Shown: positions 27,296 through 36,419, numbered from the stretch's first letter. The stretch is DNA of 36,419 nt from Quinella sp. 1Q7 (GCA_015206805.1 JADEZP010000015.1:1-36419), one strand, 5' to 3'. The notes: a model not told the origin generated them from the sequence alone. Made by a program: numbers and translations.

Positions 27296-28375
27296 TTGGA
27301 AACTAGGGAGAGCTTATGGGAGGCATATCTCAAGCGCGGCTTCAGTCGTCGGAGCTTCTTGAAAGGCTGCGTCGCGCTGACATCGCTTATGGGCTTGAGC
27401 ACGGATATGTTCTCGAAAGTCGTGGAGGCGGCGGAAACTAAACCGCTTCCCGTCGTAATCTGGATTCACGGGCACGAGTGCACGGGTTGCGACGAATCGT
27501 TTATCCGTTCGGGCGCACCGCTTGCTTCGGACGTGGTGTTGTCGTCAATCGCGCTTGAATACGACCACCTTTTAAGCGCGGCTTGCGGAGCACCGTTTGA
27601 GGCGCATCTCGACGAAACAATCGCCAAATACAACGGGCAATACATTCTTGCCGTCGAAGGTGCCATTGCCACGAAAGACAGCGGCGTCTATTGCATGTCG
27701 GGCGGGCACACGTTCACTCACCTGCTCGAAAAGGCGGCTAAGGGCGCGGCGGCGATTATCGCTTACGGCAGTTGCTCGGCTTACGGCGGCATTCAGGCGG
27801 CTAAACCGAATCCGACGGGCTCGGCGGGCATTGAACGTTTCGTCGGCGGCAAACCGGTCGTCAAAGTCCCCGGCTGTCCGCCGATTCCCGAAGTCATGAC
27901 GGGCGTCGTTATGCACGTCGCGTTGTTCGGAACAATTCCGCCCGTTGACGGCGACGGTCGCCCGAAACAATTCTACGGCAACAGAATTCACGACACGTGC
28001 TATCGCCGACCGTTCTTTGATGCGGGCATGTTCGCGGAAACTTTCGACGACGCCGGCGCGAAGGCAGGTTGGTGCCTTTACAAGCTGGGCTGTCGCGGAC
28101 CGGAAACTTACAACTCCTGCGGCAACCTTCGCTGGTGGCAGGGCATGAGCTATCCGATTCAATCGGGTGCTCCGTGTATCGGTTGCTCGAACTCGAATTT
28201 CTGGGACGAAGACCCGTTCACCGCTCGGCTGCCGCAATACGGCAAACTCGGCGACGCTGACAAAATCGGCGTCGGACTCGGCGTGTTGACTGCGGCGGGC
28301 GTCGTCGGTCATGCCGTGGCAAGTATCGTCCAGCGCAATCAGCGCGACAATTTGATTGACGAACATCACGAATAA
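27296..28375 (+). CDS. [NiFe]-hydrogenase small subunit with Tat signal
   Basis: TTG start after GAGGAGGGG; Tat motif FSRRSFLKGCVALTSLMGLS; HGHECTGCDES; GSCSAYGGI; VPGCPPIPEV; cysteine-rich C-terminal FeS region; C-terminal TM. Confidence 0.93.
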   Translation: METRESLWEAYLKRGFSRRSFLKGCVALTSLMGLSTDMFSKVVEAAETKPLPVVIWIHGHECTGCDESFIRSGAPLASDVVLSSIALEYDHLLSAACGAPFEAHLDETIAKYNGQYILAVEGAIATKDSGVYCMSGGHTFTHLLEKAAKGAAAIIAYGSCSAYGGIQAAKPNPTGSAGIERFVGGKPVVKVPGCPPIPEVMTGVVMHVALFGTIPPVDGDGRPKQFYGNRIHDTCYRRPFFDAGMFAETFDDAGAKAGWCLYKLGCRGPETYNSCGNLRWWQGMSYPIQSGAPCIGCSNSNFWDEDPFTARLPQYGKLGDADKIGVGLGVLTAAGVVGHAVASIVQRNQRDNLIDEHHE

Positions 28376-28389
28376 CGAGGTGAATTTTT

Positions 28390-30291
28390 ATGCAACACGT
28401 TGTAGTAGACCCTATCACGCGGATTGAAGGGCACTTGCGCGTTGAAGTCACTGTCGACGAAACGAACGGCACCGTTACCGACGCAATATCAAGCGGCACG
28501 GCGTGGCGCGGACTTGAACTGATTTTGCGCGACCGTGACCCCCGCGACGCTTGGGCGTATATTCAGCGCATTTGCGGCGTCTGCACCACGGCTCACGCGC
28601 TCGCCTCCGTCCGCGCAGTTGAAGACGCACTCGGCATTTCAATCCCGAACAACGCGAATTATATCCGCAACATCATGGCGGCGACGTTGACCGTGCAAGA
28701 CCATATCATACATTTTTATCATCTGCACGCGCTCGATTGGGTAAGCCCCGTCGAAGCACTTGCCGCCGACCCCGCGAAAACCGCCGAACTGCAAGTTGCC
28801 GTGCTCAACGCTTACAGGCTCGACCTCAAGGTTCCGAATGAAGTTGCGACCGAAGCCTTCCCGCACGACTTCCCCGCCGCCACGCCGCAATATTTCGCGG
28901 GCATTAAAGCTCGTGTGCAAGCCATTGTCGAAAGCGGGCAACTCGGTATCTTCGCCGCGCAATGGTGGGATCATCCCGACTACAAACTGTTGCCGCCCGA
29001 AGTCCATTTGATGGCGGTTGCTCACTATCTGGAAATGCTCGACAAGCAACGCGAAATTATCACTCCGCACGTCATCTTCGGCGGCAAAAATCCGCACCCG
29101 CACTACGCAGTCGGCGGAATGCCCTGTTCCATATCGATGACCGACGGCAACGCACCGATTAACACCGCACGCCTTGCAATCGTCGACCGCGCAATTAATA
29201 TGGCTCGCGACCTCGTCAACAACTACTACCTGCCCGACCTCGTCGCTATCGGCGTCATTTACGCAAAGGCGGGACGCGTCGACGGCGGCGGACTGTCCAA
29301 AACCCGCGTGCTCGGATTCGGCGATTATCCGCTGACGGGCTACAAAGGCACATCAAACGGCGGCGGCTACTTCGACAATCTGCTTGTCCGCTCAAACGGC
29401 GTCGTCGAAGATTTCGGCATGGGCGTCGACAAGGCTCGGTTTACGCCCGTCACTGCCGACGACCTTAAAGCTCCCGACACCTTCGCAGAGGGCGTCGAAC
29501 ATGCGTGGTACGAATATCCGACAGGCGGCGCGAAAGACTTGCACCCGTGGGAAGGCGTCACCAAAGATAAATACACCGGTCCGAAAACCGGTACGCCGAC
29601 AATGTGGGAGACGCTCAACGAGGCGGGCAAATATTCATGGCTCAAAACGCCCAAGTGGAAGGGCAAACTTTGCGAAGTCGGTCCGCTGGCGCATTACATC
29701 ATCATTTACACGAAAGCCGCGAAAGGTTTGCTCCCCGACCCGACTTGGGCTGAACAAATGATGCTCAAGCAGATTGAGGCTGTCTCGACGGTGCTGGGTG
29801 TCAGCGCGGAAATTTGGATGCCGACGATGCTCGGACGCACTGCCTGCCGTTGCCTCGACGCACAGCTTGCCGCAGAGATTAACAAATTTTTCTTCGACAA
29901 ACTCATCGCCAACATCAAAATGGGCGACACCGCCACAATGAACAACGAAAAATGGTTCCCCGAAACGTGGGCGCGCGAATGTCACGGCGTCGGCTTGTAC
30001 GAGGCTCCGCGCGGCGCATTGAGCCATTGGGTTTGCATTAAGGACGGCAAAGTCGACAACTATCAGTGCATTGTTCCGACGACGTGGAATGCTTGTCCGC
30101 GCGACGATCAAGCCGGTCACGGTGCTTACGAACTCGCAATGATGACGACGCATGTTGCCGTGCCCGACAAGCCGCTTGAAATCGCGAAGGTTATCCGCTC
30201 CTTCGACCCGTGCATGGCTTGCGCGACGCACATGTTCAACGCCAACGGTGAGGAAATCAACATCATTTCGACCGACCCTTACGGGAGGTGA
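28390..30291 (+). CDS. [NiFe]-hydrogenase large subunit
   Basis: VDPITRIEGHLRVEV, RICGVCTTAHALASVRAVEDALG, C-terminal DPCMACATH followed by a 14-aa extension. Confidence 0.97.
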   Translation: MQHVVVDPITRIEGHLRVEVTVDETNGTVTDAISSGTAWRGLELILRDRDPRDAWAYIQRICGVCTTAHALASVRAVEDALGISIPNNANYIRNIMAATLTVQDHIIHFYHLHALDWVSPVEALAADPAKTAELQVAVLNAYRLDLKVPNEVATEAFPHDFPAATPQYFAGIKARVQAIVESGQLGIFAAQWWDHPDYKLLPPEVHLMAVAHYLEMLDKQREIITPHVIFGGKNPHPHYAVGGMPCSISMTDGNAPINTARLAIVDRAINMARDLVNNYYLPDLVAIGVIYAKAGRVDGGGLSKTRVLGFGDYPLTGYKGTSNGGGYFDNLLVRSNGVVEDFGMGVDKARFTPVTADDLKAPDTFAEGVEHAWYEYPTGGAKDLHPWEGVTKDKYTGPKTGTPTMWETLNEAGKYSWLKTPKWKGKLCEVGPLAHYIIIYTKAAKGLLPDPTWAEQMMLKQIEAVSTVLGVSAEIWMPTMLGRTACRCLDAQLAAEINKFFFDKLIANIKMGDTATMNNEKWFPETWARECHGVGLYEAPRGALSHWVCIKDGKVDNYQCIVPTTWNACPRDDQAGHGAYELAMMTTHVAVPDKPLEIAKVIRSFDPCMACATHMFNANGEEINIISTDPYGR

Positions 30292-30297
30292 ACGGCA

Positions 30298-30996
30298 ATG
30301 GCAAGTAAATCAGTCAAAGACGTTCAACGCAAGGAGTATTACATTTTCAGCCCGTTCCTGCGAATTTTCCACTGGATAATGGCGTCGCAGATTGTAATTC
30401 TCTTCGCGACGGGACTGCTCATTACAAAGCCGATGAACGTCGCGATAACCGAGCCCGTCTTTTCGATAACGTCAATGGATTTGGTGCGCGACATCCACTT
30501 TACCAGCGCGTTCATACTGTGTGCGTCGCTGATTCTGCGCATGTACGGCTTCATCATCAACAAGGGCGACCGCCTGTTCCCGCGTGTCTGGGAAGGTCAT
30601 TTCTACGAAGAGACCGTCGACGTCGCGCTGCATTACATGCTGATAAGACCGCATCACGCGTCGTTCCTGCGCAATCCGTTGGCACGCGGCTCATACGCGG
30701 CACTGTATCTGTTGCTCGCGATTGAGATTCTGACGGGCTTCGCAATGTACTTCATGACAAATCCGTCGTCGACGGGCGGAATGCTTTTCGGCTGGGTCAA
30801 CGTGCTTGTCGGCTCGGAAATGATGGCGCATTACATCCACCATTACGTTGCGTGGTTTATAATTCTGTTCGCAATCGGACATTTGTACATGGTCATTCGC
30901 GCCGAATTCATGGAAGGCGAAAGCGAAATTTCCAGCATGTTCAGCGGCAAAAAAATTCTTGCGCACACGCCGAAAGATGCAAACGAACTCGATTAA
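30298..30996 (+). CDS. Ni/Fe-hydrogenase b-type cytochrome subunit (HyaC-like)
   Basis: Multi-TM: FSPFLRIFHWIMASQIVILFATGLLI...DIHFTSAFILCASLILRMYGFI...MMAHYIHHYVAWFIILFAIGHLYMVIRAEFMEGE. Confidence 0.93.
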   Translation: MASKSVKDVQRKEYYIFSPFLRIFHWIMASQIVILFATGLLITKPMNVAITEPVFSITSMDLVRDIHFTSAFILCASLILRMYGFIINKGDRLFPRVWEGHFYEETVDVALHYMLIRPHHASFLRNPLARGSYAALYLLLAIEILTGFAMYFMTNPSSTGGMLFGWVNVLVGSEMMAHYIHHYVAWFIILFAIGHLYMVIRAEFMEGESEISSMFSGKKILAHTPKDANELD

Positions 30997-31015
30997 ACAT
31001 ATCCGATAAAAAAAT

Positions 31016-31049
31016 TTTTCCCCGCCACGTGACGGGGAATTTTTTTTGG
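31016..31049 (+). terminator. Terminator after the hydrogenase operon
   Basis: TTCCCCGCCACGTGACGGGGAATTTTTTTT. Confidence 0.75.
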
Positions 31050-31061
31050 AGGCGAATTGCT

Positions 31062-32036
31062 TTGGACGTTAAAAAAATTTTGTGCGGCGACGAATACAAC
31101 TTCCTGCGCGACGACGTGCGGCTCGGAAAAAATATCGCGTACTTGACGGTGGCGGGCTCCATTGCTTACGGCACGAATAACGCCGACTCCGACGTCGACC
31201 TGCGCGGCTTCGCGATTGAGCCGATTGATTCGTTGCTGACGGACACGGCTTTTGAGCAGGTCGCGGACGACAAAACCGACACGGTCATTTACGGACTGCG
31301 AAAATTTTTCAAGCTCTGCGCCGACTGCAACCCGAACGTTTTGGATTTGCTCGGCACGAAAGACGAACATATCCTGCACATGAGCGACGCGGGGCGCAAA
31401 GTTCGCGACAACGCCGAAATCTTCCTGTCGAAACGGGCGTACAAAAGTTTCGTCGGTTACGCGACGGCTCAACTGCGGCGACTGCAAAACGCTTTGGCTC
31501 ACGACAGTTATCCGCAACACGAAAAAAATTTGCACGTGCTCAAGTCGATTCGCTCAATGATGACGGCTTGTCGGCGGGAATACGGCTTGCAAAATTCCGC
31601 GATTGATTTCGACTTGTCGGGCGACGAAATTTTTGTGACGATCTCCGCCGAAAAAATCCCGCTCGAAAAATTTTTGGCAATGAATTCCGACTTGCAAACC
31701 ATGTTGCGAAATTACGCGAAACTCAATAACCGCAACCGCAAAAAAGACGACAATCACCTGCACAAGCACGCGATGCACCTGATTCGGCTGTATCTGACGG
31801 GCATTGACATTTTGGCGGGGCGCGGAATCGTGACGTATCGCGAAGACGATTTGCCGCTGCTGAAAAAAATTCGGGCGGGCGAAATTCCGTTCGATGATGT
31901 CTTCAAGTTGGCGGACGAATGCGGCGAAAAAATTTCGGCGGCGTACAAAAGCTCCACGTTGCCCGACACGCCCGACGTCGCAAAAATTCACAGGCTCCTG
32001 CTCGAAATTTACCGTCAACACGCGGTGCAAGCTTGA
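31062..32036 (+). CDS. DNA polymerase beta-superfamily nucleotidyltransferase (COG3541-like)
   Basis: TTG start after GGAGGCG; YLTVAGSIAYGTNNADSDVDLRGFAIEP (GS...DxD) motif; 324 aa. Confidence 0.8.
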   Translation: MDVKKILCGDEYNFLRDDVRLGKNIAYLTVAGSIAYGTNNADSDVDLRGFAIEPIDSLLTDTAFEQVADDKTDTVIYGLRKFFKLCADCNPNVLDLLGTKDEHILHMSDAGRKVRDNAEIFLSKRAYKSFVGYATAQLRRLQNALAHDSYPQHEKNLHVLKSIRSMMTACRREYGLQNSAIDFDLSGDEIFVTISAEKIPLEKFLAMNSDLQTMLRNYAKLNNRNRKKDDNHLHKHAMHLIRLYLTGIDILAGRGIVTYREDDLPLLKKIRAGEIPFDDVFKLADECGEKISAAYKSSTLPDTPDVAKIHRLLLEIYRQHAVQA

Positions 32037-32044
32037 CAAAAAAA

Positions 32045-32084
32045 TTTCTCCCCGCCGCTTACGTGAGTGACGGGGAGTTTTTTT
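32045..32084. terminator. Hairpin terminator between convergent genes
   Basis: AAAAAAATTTCTCCCCGCCGCTTACGTGAGTGACGGGGAGTTTTTTTA. Confidence 0.7.
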
Positions 32085-32949
32085 ATGTCTCGACGATTCG
32101 GAAGGTGTCGCCGAATTTTTCAATGCGCCGTTCGCGGAAAAGATGTCCGACAGCACGCTTGAACGCCGCCTTGCTAAGCTTGAGCGCGGCAAAAATTTTT
32201 TCGGGCGGACTTTTGTCGGTTAGCGGCAGTAAGCCGTCGTTCGACTGCATGAGCTTGAAAATCCGTTCCGCGTCGCCGTCAAGGGCAGTTTCTTTGATTT
32301 CGCGCAGTGAGCCGTTGAGCCGCCCGTCGCCACGCAGGAAGGTTATTCGCACGTCGACGACCTCGCCGACACGCAACGCACGCGGAATTTCTTTCTGCGG
32401 GATAAAAATTATGTACCGCTCGTTGCTGAAGACGAACGCGCCTTTCTCAATGATGTTGAATATCGCGCCCGTGAGCATGTCGCCGATTTTGACGCCGTCA
32501 GCAGGTTTCGACGCGCGGCGAATTTCGTCCGAAACGTTCATTGACACGGCAAGGCGTCCGGATTTGTCGCGGTAAAGTTTCGCCCAAACGACTTCGCCGA
32601 CACGCGGACGCCCGCGCATTTCAGCGAACGGCATAAAAATTCCGCGCTCGGCACCCGCGTCGACAAAGGCACCGTCAGCCGTCACGTTGATGACTTTGAG
32701 CCGTGCGATTTGACCTTCGCGCATACGCGGCACCCGCATACTTGCCGTCAGCCGCCGTTTCGGGTCCAGGTACAGGAAAACTTTCACGACGTCGCCGATT
32801 GAAACGTCCGCAGTCTGTTGCGCCTTGTGCAGTAAAATGTCGTCGGAAGTGTTGCCCGTGCCCGCGTCAAGGAATGCGCCCATATCGCTCACGCGCACGA
32901 CTTTAAGTTCGGCAACCGTCATCGGCTTCAGTGGAAAATCAGTCTTCAT
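32083..32949 (-). CDS. cvfB: S1-domain RNA-binding protein (CvfB family)
   Basis: MKTDFPLKPMTVAELKVVRVSDMGAFLDAGTGNTSDDILLHKAQQ...RLTASMR...WAKLYRDKSGRLAVSMN...FKRAVGHLFRERRIE; start 32949, ORF track extends upstream through rsfS. Confidence 0.82.
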   Translation of the reverse strand: MKTDFPLKPMTVAELKVVRVSDMGAFLDAGTGNTSDDILLHKAQQTADVSIGDVVKVFLYLDPKRRLTASMRVPRMREGQIARLKVINVTADGAFVDAGAERGIFMPFAEMRGRPRVGEVVWAKLYRDKSGRLAVSMNVSDEIRRASKPADGVKIGDMLTGAIFNIIEKGAFVFSNERYIIFIPQKEIPRALRVGEVVDVRITFLRGDGRLNGSLREIKETALDGDAERIFKLMQSNDGLLPLTDKSPPEKIFAALKLSKAAFKRAVGHLFRERRIEKFGDTFRIVET

Positions 32950-33283
32950 AAAGTTTAATTTTCGCCTCGCTCCAGAGTTGCTCCAGCGCGTAATATTGGC
33001 GGCTCTCCTCACGGAAAATGTGCGCAACAACGTCGCCGTAATCAAGCAGAATCCATTCGCCCTCGTGATAACCTTCGCGGTGCGTGGCGTGAATGTCGTC
33101 CTTGTCGAGTTCCTCTTGAATGTTGTCGGCGATTGCGCGAACTTGCGTTGCCGTCTGCGCCGAACACACGACAAAATAATCCGTCGAAAACATGACGCCG
33201 CGCATGTCCATCGTAATAACTTCGCTCGCCTTCTTGTCGGAAGCGGCTTTGCAAATCCTCTTCGCCAAATCGGATGTCTTCAA
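32939..33283 (-). CDS. rsfS: Ribosomal silencing factor RsfS
   Basis: SDLAKRICKAASDKKASEVITMDMRGVMFSTDYFVVCSAQTATQVRAIADNIQEEL...GEWILLDYGDVVAHIFREESRQYYALEQLW; TTG 33283 after GGAGGG. Confidence 0.95.
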   Translation of the reverse strand: MKTSDLAKRICKAASDKKASEVITMDMRGVMFSTDYFVVCSAQTATQVRAIADNIQEELDKDDIHATHREGYHEGEWILLDYGDVVAHIFREESRQYYALEQLWSEAKIKLYED

Positions 33284-33303
33284 GTTACGTCCCTCCAAAA
33301 AAT

Positions 33304-34335
33304 TTATTCGTCGGCTACTTCGCCGATTGGTTCACTGTCGGCGTCGCCCGCCTCCGATTGTTGCACAATGTCTTGCAACGGGAAAAGTTCGCTGATTCGC
33401 GCCTCAAGCTCCGCAGTGTTCGGCACCCATGCTCCGTCGACGTTCTCCGAGCCCGGCAACATAAGCGTCGTCGGCGGGTCGGAACTCATTTTGCGCAGGA
33501 CGTTCGCCAAGTGCGCCGAGTCGAAAATTTCTGCGCTGGTCTCCATCTTGTTGCGGAAAAGGTCGGCAATCGCGGGCAACTTAGGTATCGTGTCGAGCTG
33601 CAAAACTTTCGTGTACAGTGCCTTGATGAATTTCTGCTGACGTTGCACGCGTCCGACGTCGCCGAGTTTTTCGCCGCGATAACGCAAATATTTCTGAACG
33701 TCTTCGCCCGACAGGTGCTGATAGCCTTGCCCGATGTGAATCGACAAGCCCGACGTTTCGTCGTCGTAGTCCATGTTTTCTTCGACGTAAATATCAAGCC
33801 CGCCCAAAACGTCAATCAGCTCCGCGAACGTCGACATGTCAATCACAATGTACTGATGAATCGAAATGCCCAGCAGTCGCGAAATTTCGCGGACAAGCGT
33901 CGGTGCGCCGCCGAAGTGATAAAGCTTGCCGAGCCGTCCCGAATTACTGCGCGACGTTATCCACGTGTCGCGGGGAATGGAAATTATTCGGCTCTTGCCC
34001 GTCTCGTTGGAAAAACTCAACAGCAAAATCGTGTCGGCTTCGGGACGTTCATTGTCGTCCACGCCCAAAATCAAGATGTTCGTGTAGCCGTCGAATTTCG
34101 GATCGGTCGGACCCATACGCGCAGTCCTTCGGTCGTTGTAGCCCTGATACAAGTCCGCGAACTCATTATAGACGCGACTGCCCGCGTTGTACACCGTGAA
34201 TCCGACAAACAGAATCGCGGAACCGATTAAGCCAAAAATCACCAACACGAAAACCAGGCGGAAGAATTTAATCCTGCGCCTGCGTCTCATGGATTTGCGT
34301 TTCTTATTGATGTTGTCTTGAGTCGTATTAGCCAT
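33304..34335 (-). CDS. LytR-CpsA-Psr (LCP) family protein
   Basis: TM anchor then NILILGVDDNERPEADTILLLSFSNETGKSRIISIPRDTWI...GGLDIYVEENMDYDD...LSGEDVQKYLRYRGE. Confidence 0.93.
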   Translation of the reverse strand: MANTTQDNINKKRKSMRRRRRIKFFRLVFVLVIFGLIGSAILFVGFTVYNAGSRVYNEFADLYQGYNDRRTARMGPTDPKFDGYTNILILGVDDNERPEADTILLLSFSNETGKSRIISIPRDTWITSRSNSGRLGKLYHFGGAPTLVREISRLLGISIHQYIVIDMSTFAELIDVLGGLDIYVEENMDYDDETSGLSIHIGQGYQHLSGEDVQKYLRYRGEKLGDVGRVQRQQKFIKALYTKVLQLDTIPKLPAIADLFRNKMETSAEIFDSAHLANVLRKMSSDPPTTLMLPGSENVDGAWVPNTAELEARISELFPLQDIVQQSEAGDADSEPIGEVADE

Positions 34336-34353
34336 AACGGTTCCGCTTTCCAA

Positions 34354-34920
34354 TCATCTGTTGAGCAATAGAAAATTTCTGGCGGCGACGGTGTCGGGGT
34401 GCACGAGCGAATTTTTTTGCACGACGAAAATTATCGACTCGCTTAGTGCCGTCAACAAAATTTCGTCGAGCGTCGCGCTCAAGGCAAGGTCGCGCAACTT
34501 TTCGACGCCGGGATAATTTCTGTGCGGCTCAATCATGTCCGCGAAGTAAATAATTTTGTCGAGCGTCGTCATATCCGCCGCGCCGACAGTGTGCCGCCAT
34601 ATCGCCTGCGAAATTTCCGCGTCGTCCACGCCGTAAACTTCTCGAATCATCTTCGCGCCGATATACGCGTGCAAAAGCAGGGGCATCGCCCGCTCCACGG
34701 GGTCAATCGCAATGCCGCGAATTTCAGCCTGCGCGGGGAGTTCGTCGTTTTCAAATTGGCGCGCGCAATCGTGCAACAGTCCCGCGACATAAGCTTTTGT
34801 CTCGTCCGCGCCGAAACGTTTGGCAAGCTTGACGGCAGTATTCGCCACGCCGACCGAATGCACGAATCTGCCGCGCTTGAGCCGCCGTTGAAGTTCGCGT
34901 GCCATTTCGTTTATGTTCAT
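34354..34920 (-). CDS. yqeK: YqeK-type HD-domain protein (predicted symmetrical Ap4A hydrolase)
   Basis: RFVHSVGVANTAVKLAKRFGADETKAYVAGLLHDCAR...AYIGAKMIREVYGVDDAEISQAIWRHTVG...IIYFADMIEPHRNYPGVEKLR. Confidence 0.9.
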   Translation of the reverse strand: MNINEMARELQRRLKRGRFVHSVGVANTAVKLAKRFGADETKAYVAGLLHDCARQFENDELPAQAEIRGIAIDPVERAMPLLLHAYIGAKMIREVYGVDDAEISQAIWRHTVGAADMTTLDKIIYFADMIEPHRNYPGVEKLRDLALSATLDEILLTALSESIIFVVQKNSLVHPDTVAARNFLLLNR

Positions 34921-36110
34921 GATATGTTCACTCCGTAAGCCGTCAGTAAGTCTTCGCGCCGCTTGAGTTGCGCCAAAAAATCCGTGAGCGTGTCGCCGTA
35001 ATAATCGCCCGCCGCGTTGAAGGTCAGCCCTGCATTGACGGAACGCTTTGCATACTCCAGAAACGTTCGGAAGTCGTCGTCGCCGTAGCCGCTGAAGTCG
35101 TCGCCGAAAAATTTCTTGAGCTGCGGACTGATTATGAAGCAGTACGGACCGTTTTGCGTGTCGAAGGTCGACAGCGATGAATCAACGTAATTTGCGTTCG
35201 ACGTGTGCACTTGGTCAATCTGCGGCTGATAGGCGGTGAATCGATTGGCGGCGCGGGGAATCAAGATGACTTCGGCACCGTCGCGCAGGAAGATTGAATT
35301 GTGCGAACATGATCCGAGCGTCGACGCGAAACTTTCCGCGTTAATCAGCACGTTAAGCTGTTCGTCAGTCGTCAGCTTTTCGGGCGAAAAAATTTCGTAG
35401 CCCTTGCCGCGAAAATATTGCGCAAGCCGTTCTTCGCCGACCTGTAACCTGCCGTAAAGGTAATAAACTTTTTTGGCGGAGGGCGTCCGATTTTTGAGCG
35501 CGAAATTTCTCACGCGGTCGACAGTCTCGCGGTAAGCGTCGGTGAATCGCTCCTGCCCGTCGGTGCCGTCCATGAAAAACGATTCGTCGGGCACGATGAT
35601 GTTTTCAAACTGCGTTGGCCGGTCAATCGGCGTAAGCTTGTCGACAGCGACGCCCGCAAGCTCCATAAGCCGCTGAAAATTTTTATTGGAGTCGACGTAA
35701 TATTTGAGTTCGCAGGGCACGTAAGCAAGTGTACAGTCGCCGAAAAATTTGCGGAAGGCGGCATTGCTCAACGCCCAAAAATATCGCAAACCCTCGGTGA
35801 TGAAATGTCCCCAAATCGGATAGAACAGCCCGCAGTAAATGACGGTCGACGGATTGTACGCAACGTCACATTGCGGCGTGTAAACGGTCTCCGCGCCGAA
35901 TTTGCCGACGCTGCTTTTGATGAATTTGCCGTTGCCGTCGACGACGCCGCCGAATTCCCAAACGCGTCTGTCGCCTTTGCTGATGTTGACGTAAGGGACA
36001 ATCATGCCGCGTTCAATGATTCGCAAGCCCAAATTTTTGTAGACGAAATAATTTTTGTAGAAGGTACTGCGGGCGGCGTCGCGATTGTACAGATAATCAA
36101 TATTGGTCAT
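34917..36110 (-). CDS. Glycosyltransferase family 61 (DUF563-like) protein
   Basis: YPIWGHFITEGLRYFWALSN...KKVYYLYGRLQVGEERLAQYFRGKGYEIFSPEKLTTDEQLNVLINAESFASTLGSCSHNSIFLRDGAEVILIPR; start MTNIDYLYN at 36110. Confidence 0.75.
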   Translation of the reverse strand: MTNIDYLYNRDAARSTFYKNYFVYKNLGLRIIERGMIVPYVNISKGDRRVWEFGGVVDGNGKFIKSSVGKFGAETVYTPQCDVAYNPSTVIYCGLFYPIWGHFITEGLRYFWALSNAAFRKFFGDCTLAYVPCELKYYVDSNKNFQRLMELAGVAVDKLTPIDRPTQFENIIVPDESFFMDGTDGQERFTDAYRETVDRVRNFALKNRTPSAKKVYYLYGRLQVGEERLAQYFRGKGYEIFSPEKLTTDEQLNVLINAESFASTLGSCSHNSIFLRDGAEVILIPRAANRFTAYQPQIDQVHTSNANYVDSSLSTFDTQNGPYCFIISPQLKKFFGDDFSGYGDDDFRTFLEYAKRSVNAGLTFNAAGDYYGDTLTDFLAQLKRREDLLTAYGVNIS

Positions 36111-36419
36111 GAGTTGTGTCCTTTGTCCTCCGCCGAATGAACAGCCGCTTGTAAATATCCTTGCCGTCAATCTTCGCGCCCCACGGTGTGCCGAACTTGT
36201 GACAGCCGCAGTCGCCGTAAACATACGTGCAGCCGAGAATTTCAAATTGCGCGGGATTGTATTTGTCGAGGAAAGTTATCGGGACGCCCATAACTCCGAA
36301 ATAGTCGCAGGGTATGTCGACGGTCTTGCTGACTTCGATAGCGTCGTAGTTGTCGTAGTGCGGATAACGTTCGGGCTCCTGTTCGTAGCGGCGCACCAGC
36401 AAAATATCTTCGTGCCGCT
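36097..36419 (-). CDS. C-terminal part of an EcoRI-family adenine-specific DNA methyltransferase (partial, runs off window end)
   Basis: RHEDILLVRRYEQEPERYPHYDNYDAIEVSKTVDIPCDYFGVMGVPITFLDKYNPAQFEILGCTYV...GKDIYKRLFIRRR; frame is open to the window edge. Confidence 0.7.
   Translation of the reverse strand, partial: RHEDILLVRRYEQEPERYPHYDNYDAIEVSKTVDIPCDYFGVMGVPITFLDKYNPAQFEILGCTYVYGDCGCHKFGTPWGAKIDGKDIYKRLFIRRRTKDTTHDQY

Noticed and set aside
27572-28369. 265-aa minus-strand ORF opposite the hydrogenase small subunit
   Set aside because: Antisense shadow of a strongly supported gene; no domain or SD evidence.

Overview
The window is about 36.4 kb from a bacterial chromosome, probably a Firmicutes/Negativicutes-like organism (inferred from gene content; no 16S present). 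Most of it is housekeeping: rnpM/ylxR(partial)-nusA-rimP, polysaccharide deacetylase, mqnA, guaA, pheA, SMR transporter, DEDD exonuclease, rsgA, prkC/prpC, a chemoreceptor, lysS, purA, purE, TylF-like methyltransferase, HAD phosphatase, pfkA, rpiB, a Tat-exported [NiFe] hydrogenase operon (small, large, cytochrome b), COG3541-type nucleotidyltransferase, cvfB-like, rsfS, LCP, yqeK, GT61 glycosyltransferase, and the 3' end of an EcoRI-family adenine methyltransferase. The strongest candidate for an undescribed system is at 16.27-18.88 kb between lysS and purA. It holds five tandem, self-contained cassettes, each with a promoter, conserved 5'UTR, ORF and terminator. Each encodes a 121-127 aa protein with a near-invariant 29-aa double-glycine leader (M..LKKIN..LE.MSD(D/E)ELSMVAGG) and a diversified roughly 90-aa core, with no exporter or modification enzyme in the window. 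Other notable regions: a possible antisense RNA/small hydrophobic peptide pair at 3.03-3.23 kb; a decayed cluster of secreted-protein genes at 23.1-25.6 kb with an 80-bp exact duplication and a 15-bp tandem repeat open in all three forward frames; a 34-35 bp tandem repeat array upstream of the HAD gene; a G-tract/C-tract inverted repeat upstream of purA; a possible 32-codon ORF between prpC and prkC; and abundant AAATTT-centred runs. All calls are from reading the sequence and the supplied ORF track; no database searches were run.
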